NCBI RefSeq assembly: GCF_932274485.2 | Contig: NC_065884.2 | Coordinates: forward strand, 52,390,546 to 52,454,545 | Direction of reading: 5' to 3' | Origin: Patella vulgata | Lineage: Eukaryota; Mollusca; Gastropoda; Patellidae | Length of the DNA: 64,000 nucleotides | Shown here: piece after piece, positions 43,583 to 55,030 of the stretch | How positions within the stretch are numbered: position 1 is the first letter of the stretch | Layout: the number at the start of each line of letters is the position of its first letter | The notes under the pieces: generated by a model | Databases searched by the model: none | Told to the model about the DNA's origin: nothing | What the model saw: only the letters and a program-made list of their open reading frames with translations | Program-made: the position numbers and the translations under genes

Positions 43583-46500
43583 ATGGAGAAATTGAAATCT
43601 GTACAACAAAAAATTCCTTGTATTTTTGAAATCTCTGTGATAAATGAACCTTCTGATAAAAGGTCGAATCAGCCATATAAGGTGGTGGCTGGGGAAAAAC
43701 TCAATCCTAAAATCAAAGATTTAACAGAACTGAATGATGTACTTGCTACAGAAAAACTAGATGGAACTTGTGTCCTTATTGATGAGTTTAATGGTAAGAT
43801 CTGATAATTAGTGCAGTTGAGTTCTTTGCCATTGGTTCCAGTTCGGCCATATATGTCGGGGGTCATGACTGCTTGAGTTGAAAATTTACCAAAATGTCTC
43901 TGTACCCATGGATCAAGTTGCATGATGTAAAACCCCATTTTCAAACATGAAGACTCTTCGCCATGTGGTAATATATACATGTACAGGTATATGATTTGAC
44001 CCATTCTCCCATGCAGAATTGACTTCCCTTGCAGTTCACACTGAATTCTGGATAGCAAGACTTGCAGGGGAAAATACATTTGACTTTTTATACGCCCACA
44101 TTGAAATTTGGTTGTATATTGTCGTCGTCACCCCTGTCGGTCCGTCCCTCGGTCTGGCGTCCACAATTGCTTGTGGATGCTCTAGAGACTAAAGTTAATA
44201 TCCGATTGACTTTAAATTTATACACAGTGTTTAAGGTCATGAGACGAAGACGCCTATTGATTTTCAATGATATCTGATCATTAATGCCAGAGTTATGGCC
44301 CTTGTTCACTTTGAAATATCTTGTGAACACTCTAGAGGCTAAAGTGAATATCCGATTGACTTCAGATTTATACACAGTGATTAAGGTCATGAGACGAAAA
44401 AGCCCAGTGATTTTCAATGATTTCCAAAAATTGCTACCAGATTCATGGCCCTTAATCACTTTGAAAAATCTTTTGGATGCTGTAGAGGCTAAATTTATAC
44501 ACAGTATTTAAGGTCATGAGACGAAGAAGCCTATTGATTTTCAACGATTTCCGATAAGTACTGTGCTAGAGTTATGGCTTTTGAGCACTTTGAAATATCT
44601 TGTGGACGCTCTAGAGGCTAAATTTATACACAGTGTTTAAGGTCATGAGAAGAAGAAGCCCAGTGATTTTCAATGATTTCCGATTGTCTTTAGATTGATA
44701 AACAGAGTTTAAGGTCTTGAGACGAACAAGTATACTGATGTCCAAAAGAAAGTATACACACTAAAAGTATGACTAAGTTTTGTTTAGATTAAAAACATTT
44801 GATAAAGCATTACTGAGTTTGTCTCTTGCGTCCAAACTCAACATTTCTAAGCAAAATAAAAATGTGAAACAAATTGACATTCTACCCAAATACCGTAAAC
44901 CATGGCAAAAACGACTTTGGTTGATGCAGCACAAAATGCGCAGTGTATACTTTCTTTTGGACATTAGTATACATGTATATTGATTTTCAATGAATTTTGT
45001 TAACTTGAACAGCTAAATTCATGATATTAAATGTTTCGTATACTAAACGTTAGCATGGGGCAGAACTAAAAGCCAAACAAATTCTAATGATTTCTGTTGC
45101 TTAATGAGTTACTCTTAATCAGATTTTAGTGTATTATAAAGGTTTCATTACAGCCAATAGAAAAAATATGCGACAACTCTTGTTGACAGCTTGGAAAACT
45201 TAGCTGCTGTGGGCGTATGTTTCGTTGCCTGGCGACCTATCTTTAGTTTCAGCTGCATGTTTAAATTTGATAGTATAGCCTATGTACATAATTGATAAAT
45301 ATGACTAGCAGTTGCTGAGATGCATGCAAATTTTTTAGTGATTTTCAATGAGTTTAACAATTCTCCTCATTAAAATCCAGTCAAGTCTGGTGTAGATATT
45401 TCCGATAAACTTTCAGCAATATCAGATAGTGATGTGTAAAGTTATTGACAAACACATGGACAGAGTACTACTACTTGTTGTGGCATGGATTCTGTTTAGA
45501 AATTATCAAACAGTATCTAATTTTACAAGACTGATCACAATGACAGATCTTATGACCTAAAGCATACAATTTAGACCACTCGACCTCCCTACTTCCTCAG
45601 TTAAACCAAGCATTACTGACTTGCTTTTTTTGTATAGGTAAGCCATGGTTGTGGGCAAGATATGACAGGAAACCAACTAAGGGTGCCGAGAAAAGATTCA
45701 GAAAATTCCAAAATCAGCAACAGTCTTGTGAGAACAGATCTGAAATCATGGAACGTAAATTTGAATGGGATTTTTCAAAAGACTTTAAGGTATATCATAA
45801 TTGGTGTTTGGTTTGGAGTGTAGCTACTTTTGCCTGTTTATTGTATACAGTACTGAAATAACGTACTGACAAGATGGATGATCAGATTTTCTAGATGGAT
45901 GCCACAGTAAACTATGGTTACTATCTCTACAGTAGGTTATAAAGAATAATCTCATCATGATATGCTGGTCATGGCACCCTAATAACTATATTTACAAAAA
46001 TATTAGGTATTCAAAAACATTTTTTCAATTATTCTCAGTGAATATGGCATTGACTCACTAATGTTTAGGTTCTGGGATTGATGAGCAATATTATCGGAGA
46101 AAATTCCTTTAGATTGTTAGGCCTGGTTTCCCCTTTTACTCTGGTGATAGACAAAGAGTAGGTGGAAACGCCATTATCCATGCAAAATTTCCCTCATACA
46201 TTTAGCACACTGCATGATATATGTCTGTCTTCATAAGCCCAGTTAGTGCAGAAAGTAGGATATTAAATAAATCCCATTTCAATTTTTAACAAGTGATTTG
46301 AACATGTAGCATATAAAGTAATTTATTATTGTTATTGTATATAAACATGTATTTTCCAGGATATACCAGATCATTGGAAACCTGCATCTGGAGTTGATGT
46401 ACAGGATGGCCATGTTTTACCGGATTCTATTGGACATACTCCAGGATGGGTGCCAGTCGATGTTAAATCTAGACAACATTGTTGGCATCTGACTTCAGTT

Positions 46501-49096
46501 GATTTACAACAAGGCTTAGCTGTTGTATTAAGGTACAATGTTTATTATTAGCCGACTGGTCGAACTCATTTGCTCTGTCATTGATACAAGTAGAGTGGTT
46601 TTGACGATCCCAGGCCTGTATACATTGTATACAAGGAGTAGGGTTGTTTGCTGACCTTGTAGCTTTTGCTGCACGGCTGGTTGCCTCCCATGGCAATAAA
46701 GACAATTTTTGAAATAAAGATAAATATATGTTAGTCCCAGAAAGACCTAGTTTGTGTTGAGCATTAGTCGCATGTATGTGTTGCACAGAGTTTAAAAGAT
46801 TCTAACCACTGTTCATTTTTATCTCAAACTATATTTTTTTTTACAGGGAGACGGATGATAACAAGGAGCTGGTTATAGACTGTGTATTATTAGAAACATT
46901 GTTAGGACATACAGCAGAATTAATTGGCACCATGGTTAATGGCAATCCATATGGTATGTACTATTTGAAACTTGTATATTTTATAGCATTCATACATAAT
47001 ATATTCAACATCAAACTATAAGTAGTAGCTTGGTATATTGACTATTTTTAGAACACTTCATACCACTTCTCATTTATAGTTGACGCTTTCAATTGTGCTT
47101 TTGTTATGGAATGTTGGGGTGGGTGACTTGGTGGTGTAATTCTACCTGCCATTTAGATCATAAGTTCTGTGATTGAGCTGAGGGGCCTATTTTTGATGCC
47201 ATGCAATTATATGTGATAAAGAATAGGGTTGGCAGCCTATTAGTTTTCCTCAGGTTATCTGTTTTCTTCCCACTACTAAAGACCCTTACACGATCTAATT
47301 TATGAAATAAAGATCATCATGTTATTGAGTTAAGTTGATTTAAAACACCATATCTCTCCCATTGTATTTGATCTGTGTTTTTTTACCAGGTACATCACTC
47401 AGAAAAAATGTAGTTATCTCCCTTTGATACAATTGTCAAAATTTGTAAAATTAGTAACGGTATGAGTCTGTCCTTTTTCTAGCATAATGCTTCAGGTCAT
47501 TGGTTTGTCACAGTTTTGGGGGGTTGTCTTATGTGTGAGCTTTAGATTATGACCAGGAGTGGGTGTCACCTGTCTAACCTTGTGTGTTTTCTGTGGGTTT
47601 ACCTGATTTCCATGTACTGCTAAAGAGCTCTATACACGAGCGAGTTATTGAAATAAAAATGTAACACATGTAAGTCTCAAAAGGACGTAATCTGTGTCAA
47701 GTGGATGTTAAACCTCATTTCTCTTTTTCTCTCCCTTGTCACAAATTCATTTGTGGCTTTGCTTTCAGTAAGGGGATTCGGTAGGGTCACCTCCTGTTAA
47801 AGAGTGCTAAATAAAAATAAATTATTGAATTACGATTTGGTAGTCCTGAAATGGATACAACACCCATTTGATTCCTTCCTTTTCTATGCACTCTTTCAAG
47901 ATGTTCATACTGCATTATTGAAATAACCCTCATTTATGGTCAAAGCATATATATTCCAATTTATCCAACTAAATCAATGATACATGTAATAATACCAATG
48001 ATATTTGTCTGTTGTTTATTTAGGTATAGGAAGTAAACAATGTCCTGTACATATATTAGTTATACATGGATCTATACCTATATATAATCTACCTAGTATA
48101 ACTAGATCTAATATACAAGAATGGTTCCTGAATAATGACAATAGTAAACTAGAAGGTATTGTCTGGCATTTTCCTACAGGACAATTATATAAGGTACATA
48201 ATATCCTTCTTTTCTATCTTTCATTTATTTACTTAAACAGGCATTATGCAAGTCTTTCTTTTGGCCTTAAATGTTATATAAATTGTTAAGTAGACATTTA
48301 TTAACACACAAGACCATAATCAACTCTTGATGCCAGCAGATGGGTCCGATTTTAAGTAGATTAGAATGGTTCGGCCATTTAATGATTTAATTTAAAAATG
48401 GTGAAGCGGGGCTAAGCCTCGAACAACCAGTACGGTGGTTACAATCAGTGCACACATCTTGTCAAACCCTCAAAGGCTGATATCTTTGCTCAGAATAAAT
48501 TAATTTGAATGAAATTTTCAATATATTTATTTTTGAACTATTATAGTAAGAATGACCAGCTTACATAATGTATTTTTAAGGCCCTATTCAATTTAATATC
48601 ACAGAATTTGTTTCCCCTCGCCTTTCAAAGAAAGTAGGCAACTATTAAAATAGATCTGTCCGTCCGTATTTCTGCCTGTTGGGACACAGAAACTCTCCTT
48701 CTAATTGAGGTAGAGTGTTCAAACTTGGTGTAGATGTTTATTATGTGAATGTCTTGATGGAGTTTGAAGTTGAGTGTCTTCTGCACAGACTAAGCAGAGA
48801 TAAGCAATTTGATTGGTTGAAAAATATATTGTTTATGTGTATTATTTATCATGTTCATTCATAGTCCAGTGAAAACTATATTGTTTTACTTTCAGTTACA
48901 TCGTAATCATCTTGGTTTAGAATGGCCGATTGGTGATTTGGTTTTATCAAAACGACCCGTATCTGTGAGCCACAATTTCTCCAAATACGAATTCACTGAT
49001 GATAAAAAGACACAATTTTATTTCTTCTCGAATATTGTAGGACATCGATGTGAAATGTTAAAAGAAATACATGATGAGATTATCCAGAAAACATAA
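43583..49096 (+). CDS. RLIG1: RNA ligase 1 (RLIG1, C12orf29-like), complete
   Basis: Six exons join in phase: 43583-43793, 45638-45789, 46360-46532, 46847-46953, 48024-48193 and 48896-49096 (TAA). The product is 337 residues (human is 325). It begins MEKLKSVQQKIPCIFEI and contains LATEKLDGTC; Lys58 in EKLDGT matches the AMP-accepting lysine of the family (human EKVDGT). Further family blocks are LWARYDRKP, AEKRFRKF, GHTPGWVPVD, ELIGTMVNGNPYG, EGIVWH (258-263, nucleotidyltransferase motif IV) and the K-L-H-R block at 271-274 (motif V), followed by HLGLEWPI. Family role: ATP-dependent ligation of RNA 5'-phosphate to 3'-hydroxyl ends, proposed to protect RNA under oxidative stress. All catalytic motifs are present, so it is probably active. 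Introns carry decayed B-type SINEs. Confidence 0.93.
44086..45246 (+). repeat. ATACGCCCACA-type element, best copy (RLIG1 intron 1)
   Basis: Left TTTTTATACGCCCACATTG, right GCTGTGGGCGTATGTTTCG: inverted words ATACGCCCACA at the ends. The core has about five tandem units of roughly 100-150 bases (GACTTTAAATTTATACACAG, GTTTAAGGTCATGAGACG). Organisation recalls the satellite-cored pearl/Helentron-like elements of bivalves, but that family assignment is inference. It carries a nested insertion at 44735-44975. Confidence 0.7.
44735..44975. repeat. Mariner-like MITE nested in the tandem-core element
   Basis: Ends ATGTCCAAAAGAAAGTATAC in inverted orientation. Flanked by TATA (44731-44734 and 44976-44979), consistent with TA target duplication. 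The related element at 20.6 kb has the uninterrupted site (AAGTATATTGATTTTC). Short frames inside are not convincing. Confidence 0.75.
46120..46285 (+). repeat. SINE A, degraded 3' half (RLIG1 intron 2)
   Basis: AAAGAGTAGG, GCAAAATTTCCCTCATA, GTCTTCATAAGCCCAGTTAG and a CCCATTTC tail remain. Confidence 0.7.
46541..46770 (+). repeat. SINE B, old copy (RLIG1 intron 3)
   Basis: Diverged head, AAGGAGTAGGGTTG, GGTTGCCTCCCATGGC, and ATGTTAGTCCCAGAAAGACC then TAGTTTGTGTTGAGC. Confidence 0.65.
47112..47745 (+). repeat. Two old SINE B copies (RLIG1 intron 4)
   Basis: About 47112-47330 (GGGTGACTTGGTGGTGTAAT, ATCTGTTTTCTTCCCACTAC) and about 47465-47745 (ACCTTGTGTGTTTTCTGTGG, AAAGGACGTAATCTGTGTCA, GTGGATGTTAAACC). 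A further core remnant lies near 47790. Confidence 0.6.
48230..48370 (+). repeat. Unclassified dispersed repeat, copy 1 (RLIG1 intron 5)
   Basis: Shares GGCCTTAAAT, TATATAAATTGTTAAGTAGA, AAGACCATAATCAACTCTTG and TGGGTCCGAT with the segment at 58425-58560. Confidence 0.6.
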
Positions 49097-49560
49097 TTTG
49101 ATTTTCAGCAATAACATTACTGACATTTCATCAAATGGTTATGAATTACTGTTCTGTTGTTTCTAGTTGTAATATTTAAAGGTGATGTTCTATATACTGA
49201 CAAAAGACAGAAAATGATGTCAACTACTTGGATCAGCAGCTGCCCTTAAAGTAGCTAATTCTCCAAATCAATATCATCAAAAATCTTCGACATTCAAAAC
49301 ACGAATTATTAGTCAATTCAAATCAACATTGGTCTTGTGATCTCACAGGGAAAAGATGGGCTTCCGATATACAATATTCAAGACAAAATAAAAAGTTTAC
49401 CATTGGTACACGAATCGTGTACCATAATACATTCAGCGCCATTTGGAACAAGGGACTCAAAGAACGTGGCTAGACACATTCCACAAGTCATGTCAAATGA
49501 TGACGCTATGTTCTTATCTGGAGAGCATACACAATAAATATCATCTGCGTAGATTGGAAT
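49097..49560 (+). other. RLIG1: Probable 3' UTR of RLIG1
   Basis: Noncoding AT-rich sequence after the stop, with an AATAAA at 49533-49538 as a plausible polyadenylation signal. Confidence 0.4.
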
Positions 49561-49796
49561 AACCAGACTCTAAAGATTGCCATTCAATTGAGACTTCTGG
49601 TGTATTTCATCAAACATAACTGATTAGAAATTACAGTAAAAACAGAAACGGTTGAATGTAAATCAGTTTATATACATTCATATTACATTATTATATGTGT
49701 TGCCACCCATTTGTGTCAATTTCTAGGTCCAAAATATTAGCGATTTAGCTCCTTTAATTAAGAGATTGCATTAGGACATCATCAGTTGTATTATCT

Positions 49797-49924
49797 GTAC
49801 AACTAGACAGTGTTCCTGACTAGACCCCACATCTTGCACCACTGCACCAATCTGAGGAACTTTCTTGGCTAACACAAGGATCTAACCCAAGACTTCCTGG
49901 TTAGCAAACACCTTACTCATTGAG
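49797..49924 (-). repeat. SINE A, fragment
   Basis: ACAACTAGACAGTGTTCCTG, GAGGAACTTTCTTGGCTAAC and the head complement TTACTCATTGAGTC. Confidence 0.65.
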
Positions 49925-49985
49925 TCTTTAAACAGATAATTACTATTAGAACATACAAATAGATGAAAGAACTCCTTTAAGACCA

Positions 49986-50272
49986 GGGGGGGTAGATAGC
50001 TGAATGGTTAGCACGCGCGCGCTGTATCATACGGTCTGTCATTGAGTCAACTGGCGGGGTTTTGATTCCCCAGTTGTACGTGACAAGGAGTAGGGTTGCC
50101 TGTCCAACCTTGTGGGTTTTCTCCGGGTCCTCCGGTTTCCTCACACTGCTAAAGACCCCTACGCGCAAATGAATTATTAAAATAAAATTAAACCATATGT
50201 TAGTCCCGGAATGTCCTAGTTTGTGTCGAGTGGACGTTAAACCCCATTTCTCTCTCTCTCCCTTTAAGACCA
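49986..50272 (+). repeat. SINE B, full-length, well preserved
   Basis: Head TAGATAGCTGAATGGTTAGC, the V-like core intact (GTTTTCTCCGGGTCCTCCGG), and tail GTGGACGTTAAACCCC with (CT)n. Confidence 0.9.
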
Positions 50273-50392
50273 ATTACTATGATAATATTCTCTACTAATT
50301 TCAAAAATCACAACAGAAAGTAACCTGGGATATCTTTGAATCTTTACTATTTCTATAATATTATCCATCAAAGGCGTGTATATTTTCTTACA

Positions 50393-50600
50393 GGGGCATT
50401 ATGGGAGATTAGATATAGAGCTGGCAGTTCTCACTATAATAGTTTAAAATTAGATAATGTAAAGGAAATTTGCTGAACATTTCAGTCAAATTGATCGACT
50501 CTGAACCGAGATATTAGCTTTTGAATTTTAGGCCTAGCCTCGATCATCATGATCATCATTACTAAAGTCGGTACGATAAAGTAGTATCGATTATCCATTT
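50393..50600 (-). repeat. Unclassified dispersed repeat, copy 2
   Basis: GGCATTATGGGAGATTAGAT, AGAGCTGGCAGTTCTC and CATTTCAGTCAAATT match the complement of 58640-58770. Confidence 0.6.
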
Positions 50601-52660
50601 TTGGATTTGCATAATGTATGTTTAATGACTCTTTTCACCTGATAATTTATTTTATGGCATACTAGACCTCCATTGTTTGTTCAGTTAAAGTATAATTTTA
50701 TATACATGTAATTAAATGTACATAACATGGCATCAATCATTGTCAGTAGTCGATTTATATATGTTTTCAAAGTACTTTTTTGTGTTATCATAAAAACTTG
50801 ATTTCTTTCAGCAGCCAATGACATATTATAAATCTTTGTAGAAAAAATCCCTTGAATAAATACTACAGACTTTGAATGAAATTTCGTCTTCTTATCAGAA
50901 GATGAGTTGACAAAGAATGTCTTTGTTGGTTGTGCACGGTTCTTTAGATTCGATTTAATTGACAAAAATAACCTTTAATTTCTTTGTGATTAGGCCAAAA
51001 AATAGTGCCTTCATTTATGGGGAAAAATAGAAAGGACCAACTGAACTGATAAATTCATTTTAATAACCTAAATGTATCTTCATGTTTTGATCAAGAAACA
51101 ACTTGAAATGTGTGTGTGTTTTTTTACATGTCTGTTGCTTGACTAAACCTGTCACTCTGTAGTTACCCAAGCCCAATCACATCACATAATTAGTATCCTT
51201 AGGTATACAAATGACCAGGCCGACATAGGTTTTATGTACAGGAGCAAGAAACAATCTGCCCCCACCCCCTCCCATCCTGTACAAAGACATTATGCCAGTG
51301 GATCGGTTCGGGGACTATGCTGCACGGATACCGACCATGCCAACGTAGAAAAAGGCCCTTAGGTAGATATTTATGTGCCCTCTGGGGGTCATGGGACGCA
51401 GAGCGATGTACACCGGCTGCACCCTCCCCCGCCCTGGACCTGTAGTGGTTTTTATGTTATATTATCGATCCAAATGCGTAAGATCGAAATATAATTTTTT
51501 TCCGACGTCGGCAGGACTAAGTATTCTCGCGTCAAGTATCAAATATTTTTTTGTGATCTGGCTTTGACTATCAAGACTCATGAATTAGTTGGCAACCATG
51601 GCTACTTTGCCCTACGAGTTCAGGTCATAAAGTATACGTATAACAAAACACTCGACGGGACATCATTTTATTGTTAGCCCACACTAGTTACCGACGTGCC
51701 TTCAGTAGAATTAGGTCGCGCGAATATGACTTGGGAATACACATGATGTTCTTCTACAATGGACACTTCCTTTCCATTTCTAACTTAATTACGGAGTGAA
51801 GTTCCGGAAAATAATGAGGATTCGATCTGTTGTAACAAAATTTCATTGCATGAATTTGTCTGCAGAAATCTACAACAAGACTGGAAATAGAGCGGATGGG
51901 AAGGACTAAGTTCAGGGTCGTTGATTTTGGCTCCACAAATAGGGTCTGTCAGGCATCTGTAAACAATATTTTTGGGATCTGAACGTTAAACTTTTTTTTT
52001 TCTGGTTGAACGAAATTTGCAACATAAACATGTAAATTAAGCTTTCTGCATTCAACTTGGATGTTTGTAGCAAGATTGTTAACCTTCAAGGATGCCTGCA
52101 TTTTTATTTTATATGGTTGGTGACCTGGTTAATGTGAATGGATAATTTCACGTAACCACACAAACAGACCCCCATGGAGTTTGGATTTGTTAAATCATTG
52201 ATTAGAAATGAATGTTCGTCAAAACAACCAGACAACACGTTACTTCTCGGCCCACAGAATCAGGCTGACTCGAGAGAACTGTCTTCTCCTCTCAAGCGGG
52301 GCTAATCGAAGACCGCCAGTGTGAGTTTCGTATGTGCCGACTGGTGATCACCGTTATTCAAACATTCTGAAATTATTCTCAGTTCGGTCGAACACGGGAT
52401 ATTCGACAATCAAGTCTACCTTTAACCTGGCCTGAATCTATTTACAAGTTCTTTAGCGTACCCAGTGCTTTAGAAACATTGATAATGGTTTGCCAGACTT
52501 TCCGGCTGTAAAATCCCCTGAACTGATATTATGAACTGGCAGAGAACTTCAAAATTGTTTATTTCAATAGTTTTCTTAATTATTTCGAATTCCAATCTTA
52601 TTTATTTAACAAATAGCCCAATGAAAGTCGTATACGTTGAAACGAATCTTCTATTGCTTA
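50600..52660. other. No supported gene; GC-rich patch near 51240-51440
   Basis: AT-rich intergenic DNA. The patch at about 51240-51440 is richer in GC (CCCCACCCCCTCCCATCC, CCTCTGGGGGTCATGGGACG). Its minus strand reads protein-like for a short stretch (ALRPMTPRGHINIYLRAFF), then hits stops. It may be a decayed element; not recognised. Confidence 0.3.
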
Positions 52661-52662
52661 AG

Positions 52663-52752
52663 GGAGCCGCGGTGGCTCAGTGAGTAATACGTTAACTCTC
52701 TAACCAGGAGGTCCCGTCTCCGATCTTGGATTTGGCCGAGAAAGTTCATCAG
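52663..52752 (+). repeat. SINE A head, interrupted by SINE B
   Basis: GCCGCGGTGGCTCAGTGAGT (A box) to GGCCGAGAAAGTTCATCAGG, where a SINE B begins. The remainder of the A copy is absent beyond the B copy. Confidence 0.8.
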
Positions 52753-53004
52753 GGGTTGGATGGCCGAATGGTTAGCGCTTGAGCGCTGTATCATAAGATC
52801 TGTTATTGAGTCAACTGGCGTTGTTTCGATTCCCCGGTTGTACGTGACAAGGAGTAGGGTCGCCTGTCCAGCCTCGTGGGTTTTCTCCGGGTCCTCCGGT
52901 TTCCTAGCATTGCAAAAGACCGCTAGACGCAAGCAAGTTATTGAAATAAAATTGAACCATATATTAGTCCCGAAATGACCTTGTTTGTGTCGAGTGGACG
53001 TTAA

Positions 53005-53044
<40 letters not shown>
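52753..53044 (+). repeat. SINE B, full-length, inserted in or fused to SINE A
   Basis: GGTTGGATGGCCGAATGGTT, B box GGTTTCGATTCCCC, core, tail GTCGAGTGGACGTTAAACC and a long (CT)n. Confidence 0.9.
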
Positions 53045-53048
<4 letters not shown>

Positions 53049-53830
53049 ATTTAGTGGGCTTTGAACAACCACAACACAAACACTCACTCAATAGATGAGT
53101 TCTGGTTTTATTTTCGTATAAGCCAGTCGGTAAAAGGAATTCTATTGGAGAGAATCTGAGTTCGAAAATCGTAAGTCAAAAGTAGAAATTCTAGGAAAGA
53201 AAGTAGAATTCTTACGATTTAAAGTTGAAAAGTTGACACTTTTCAGGTTAATTGCATAAAGTTATGGTTTCCCACCACGATCATAATATAGATCACATTT
53301 TGAACCTGATACTCCTCTACACATCATCAGATGTTCATCAAAAGTTTCATAGATCATATTGATATATTTATTTCCATATGGTTTACCTTCTCATTCGATC
53401 GTGTTGACCAGTATGACCATTGATTTAGATACGATCGAACTTGAATTGACCCCATTTGTTGGTGTCAAAATATGAAATTCAGGTCAACTTGAATAACGCG
53501 AACGATTAATATCAAAATGATCTTATTTCAATATTTTCGGAACTTCTTTGATCTTAAGAATAGATGAACCCGGGTCAGATATTGAATAATCACATTGTTT
53601 ATCTTGCTATAAACATGCAAAAAAGCAATAACTTTTATGTTGACAATAATAATTTAAGATGCATAATTTAGGGCACATATTTCTCTCGGTGATCAATTAT
53701 ATACGCTGATAATATAGTTAGCTCTGAACTTGATACATTTTATAACAATAACATGCATATTATAGTACATGTATATATCAGTAATCAATCAAATACCTGT
53801 GTAGTATATGTATATTATTATGCAGGTTAT

Positions 53831-54035
53831 GGCTAGATCTTTTTCTTAAGGCTACCTCCAGATTTCGTCAAGGTCGCTGAGATATAAATAAGGTAAGGGT
53901 ACGTGATTGTTGACGAGATTGTGGGTTAGGGTTTGGGTAAGGGTTAGGTCCAGGGTTAGGGTTAGCGCTAGCCCTGTTTACATCTCGTGACCTTTGACCA
54001 AATCTGGAGGTGGCCTTAACAAATAGATCTAACCT
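53831..54035. repeat. MULE-like MITE carrying telomere-like repeats, perfect 10-base target duplication
   Basis: Inverted ends GG(C/T)TAGATCT-TTT-TTAAGGC, continuing over about 45 bases. Flanked on both sides by TGCAGGTTAT (53821-53830 and 54036-54045). The interior has GGGTTAGGGTTTGGGTAAGG and AGGGTTAGGGTTAG. A 9-10 base duplication suggests Mutator-type transposition. Confidence 0.75.
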
Positions 54036-54234
54036 GCAGGTTATCGTGATTTGAATGCAACGATACACTAGAATGATCATTACATATTCATACAGTTTAT
54101 TATATACAAACACACCACATTGAATAGCAATATTCAGTCAATTAAACATTTACTGTTATAGATAATAGTTAAGATGATGGAAGGCGTGGTTCTTAAACAA
54201 GTTTGATTCAGTTGTTAGGTGTTATGTTTAGAAT

Positions 54235-55030
54235 GAGTAATCGATGTCATTATAAGAATAAGGATTTCAATAGTTGCGATTAAATTATTTATAGATTGAT
54301 ATAACCGCATGATGTGAAAATTTCAGTAAGTTAACATAGCCACCCCACCCCACCCCAAATAATAATATTGTCTCAGAAAATCAACTATCAATTCATTGTT
54401 AGAAGTATCTGAAACTGTAGTTGATGGTCATAAGAAAAGTAAGGGTTTCAATGGTTATAGTTAAATTATTTATAGATTAAAGGGCCAATCTCGTTTATAT
54501 TTAATTGTGCATTAAAAGCCCTTAAAATCCTCTACCTTAGGACCGAACAACTAAGCCAATATACGTGATACGTTTTCAAACAATTTAAAACCGCCAGACT
54601 TCATCTGGAAATGGAGACCGGTGTGTCAAGCTGTATAGTAGGGTATCTGGATAAATCCAGACCTTTATTTTATTAAAATAACAATTTTGATGAAATTGTC
54701 CCGTCGTTATCTAGTAAAGCACGTTGGTCATTCGCTTTATAGACCTCTAAAAGCACGGCAATAGATTATCAGGTCACCCAACGAAAACCGGATAAGCGGT
54801 TTTGACGTTCAGGTCCAAACGACCAAACGAAATTTTTAGACAAGATAAATACACCATTCTTCTGTATTTTGTTTCTGAGACGCTGTTAAAATAAGAATGG
54901 TCCATTTAAACTACATGCTGTAAAAAAATTAAATAAACTAATATATGCCTCCCCATCCCACCCCCAATAATAATATTGTCATAGAAAATAAATTTATTGT
55001 TTAAAGTATGTGAAAGTGTAAACATCAAAT
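54235..55030 (+). repeat. Tandem duplication with a TTAA element in the second copy
   Basis: Copy 1 at about 54235-54420 and copy 2 at about 54421-55020 share GTTAAATTATTTATAGATT, CACCCCA, AATAATAATATTGTC and GAAAATCAA/GAAAATAAA. Copy 2 is split by 425 bases. Confidence 0.75.
54481..54905. repeat. TTAA-flanked MITE, 425 bases
   Basis: Begins AGGGCCAATCTCG after TTAA (54477-54480) and ends AAGAATGGTCCAT before TTAA (54906-54909). The ends are imperfect inverted repeats. Copy 1 of the host duplication gives the empty site. Confidence 0.7.

Noticed and set aside
44780-44983. 67-residue frame inside the nested MITE
   Set aside because: Lies entirely within a 241-base non-autonomous element and shows no transposase motif.
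49337-49537. 66-residue frame after RLIG1
   Set aside because: Lies in the probable 3' UTR, with no similarity to a known family.
52651-53091. 146-residue minus-strand frame with Arg-Glu run
   Set aside because: Antisense of SINE B plus (CT)n, not a gene.
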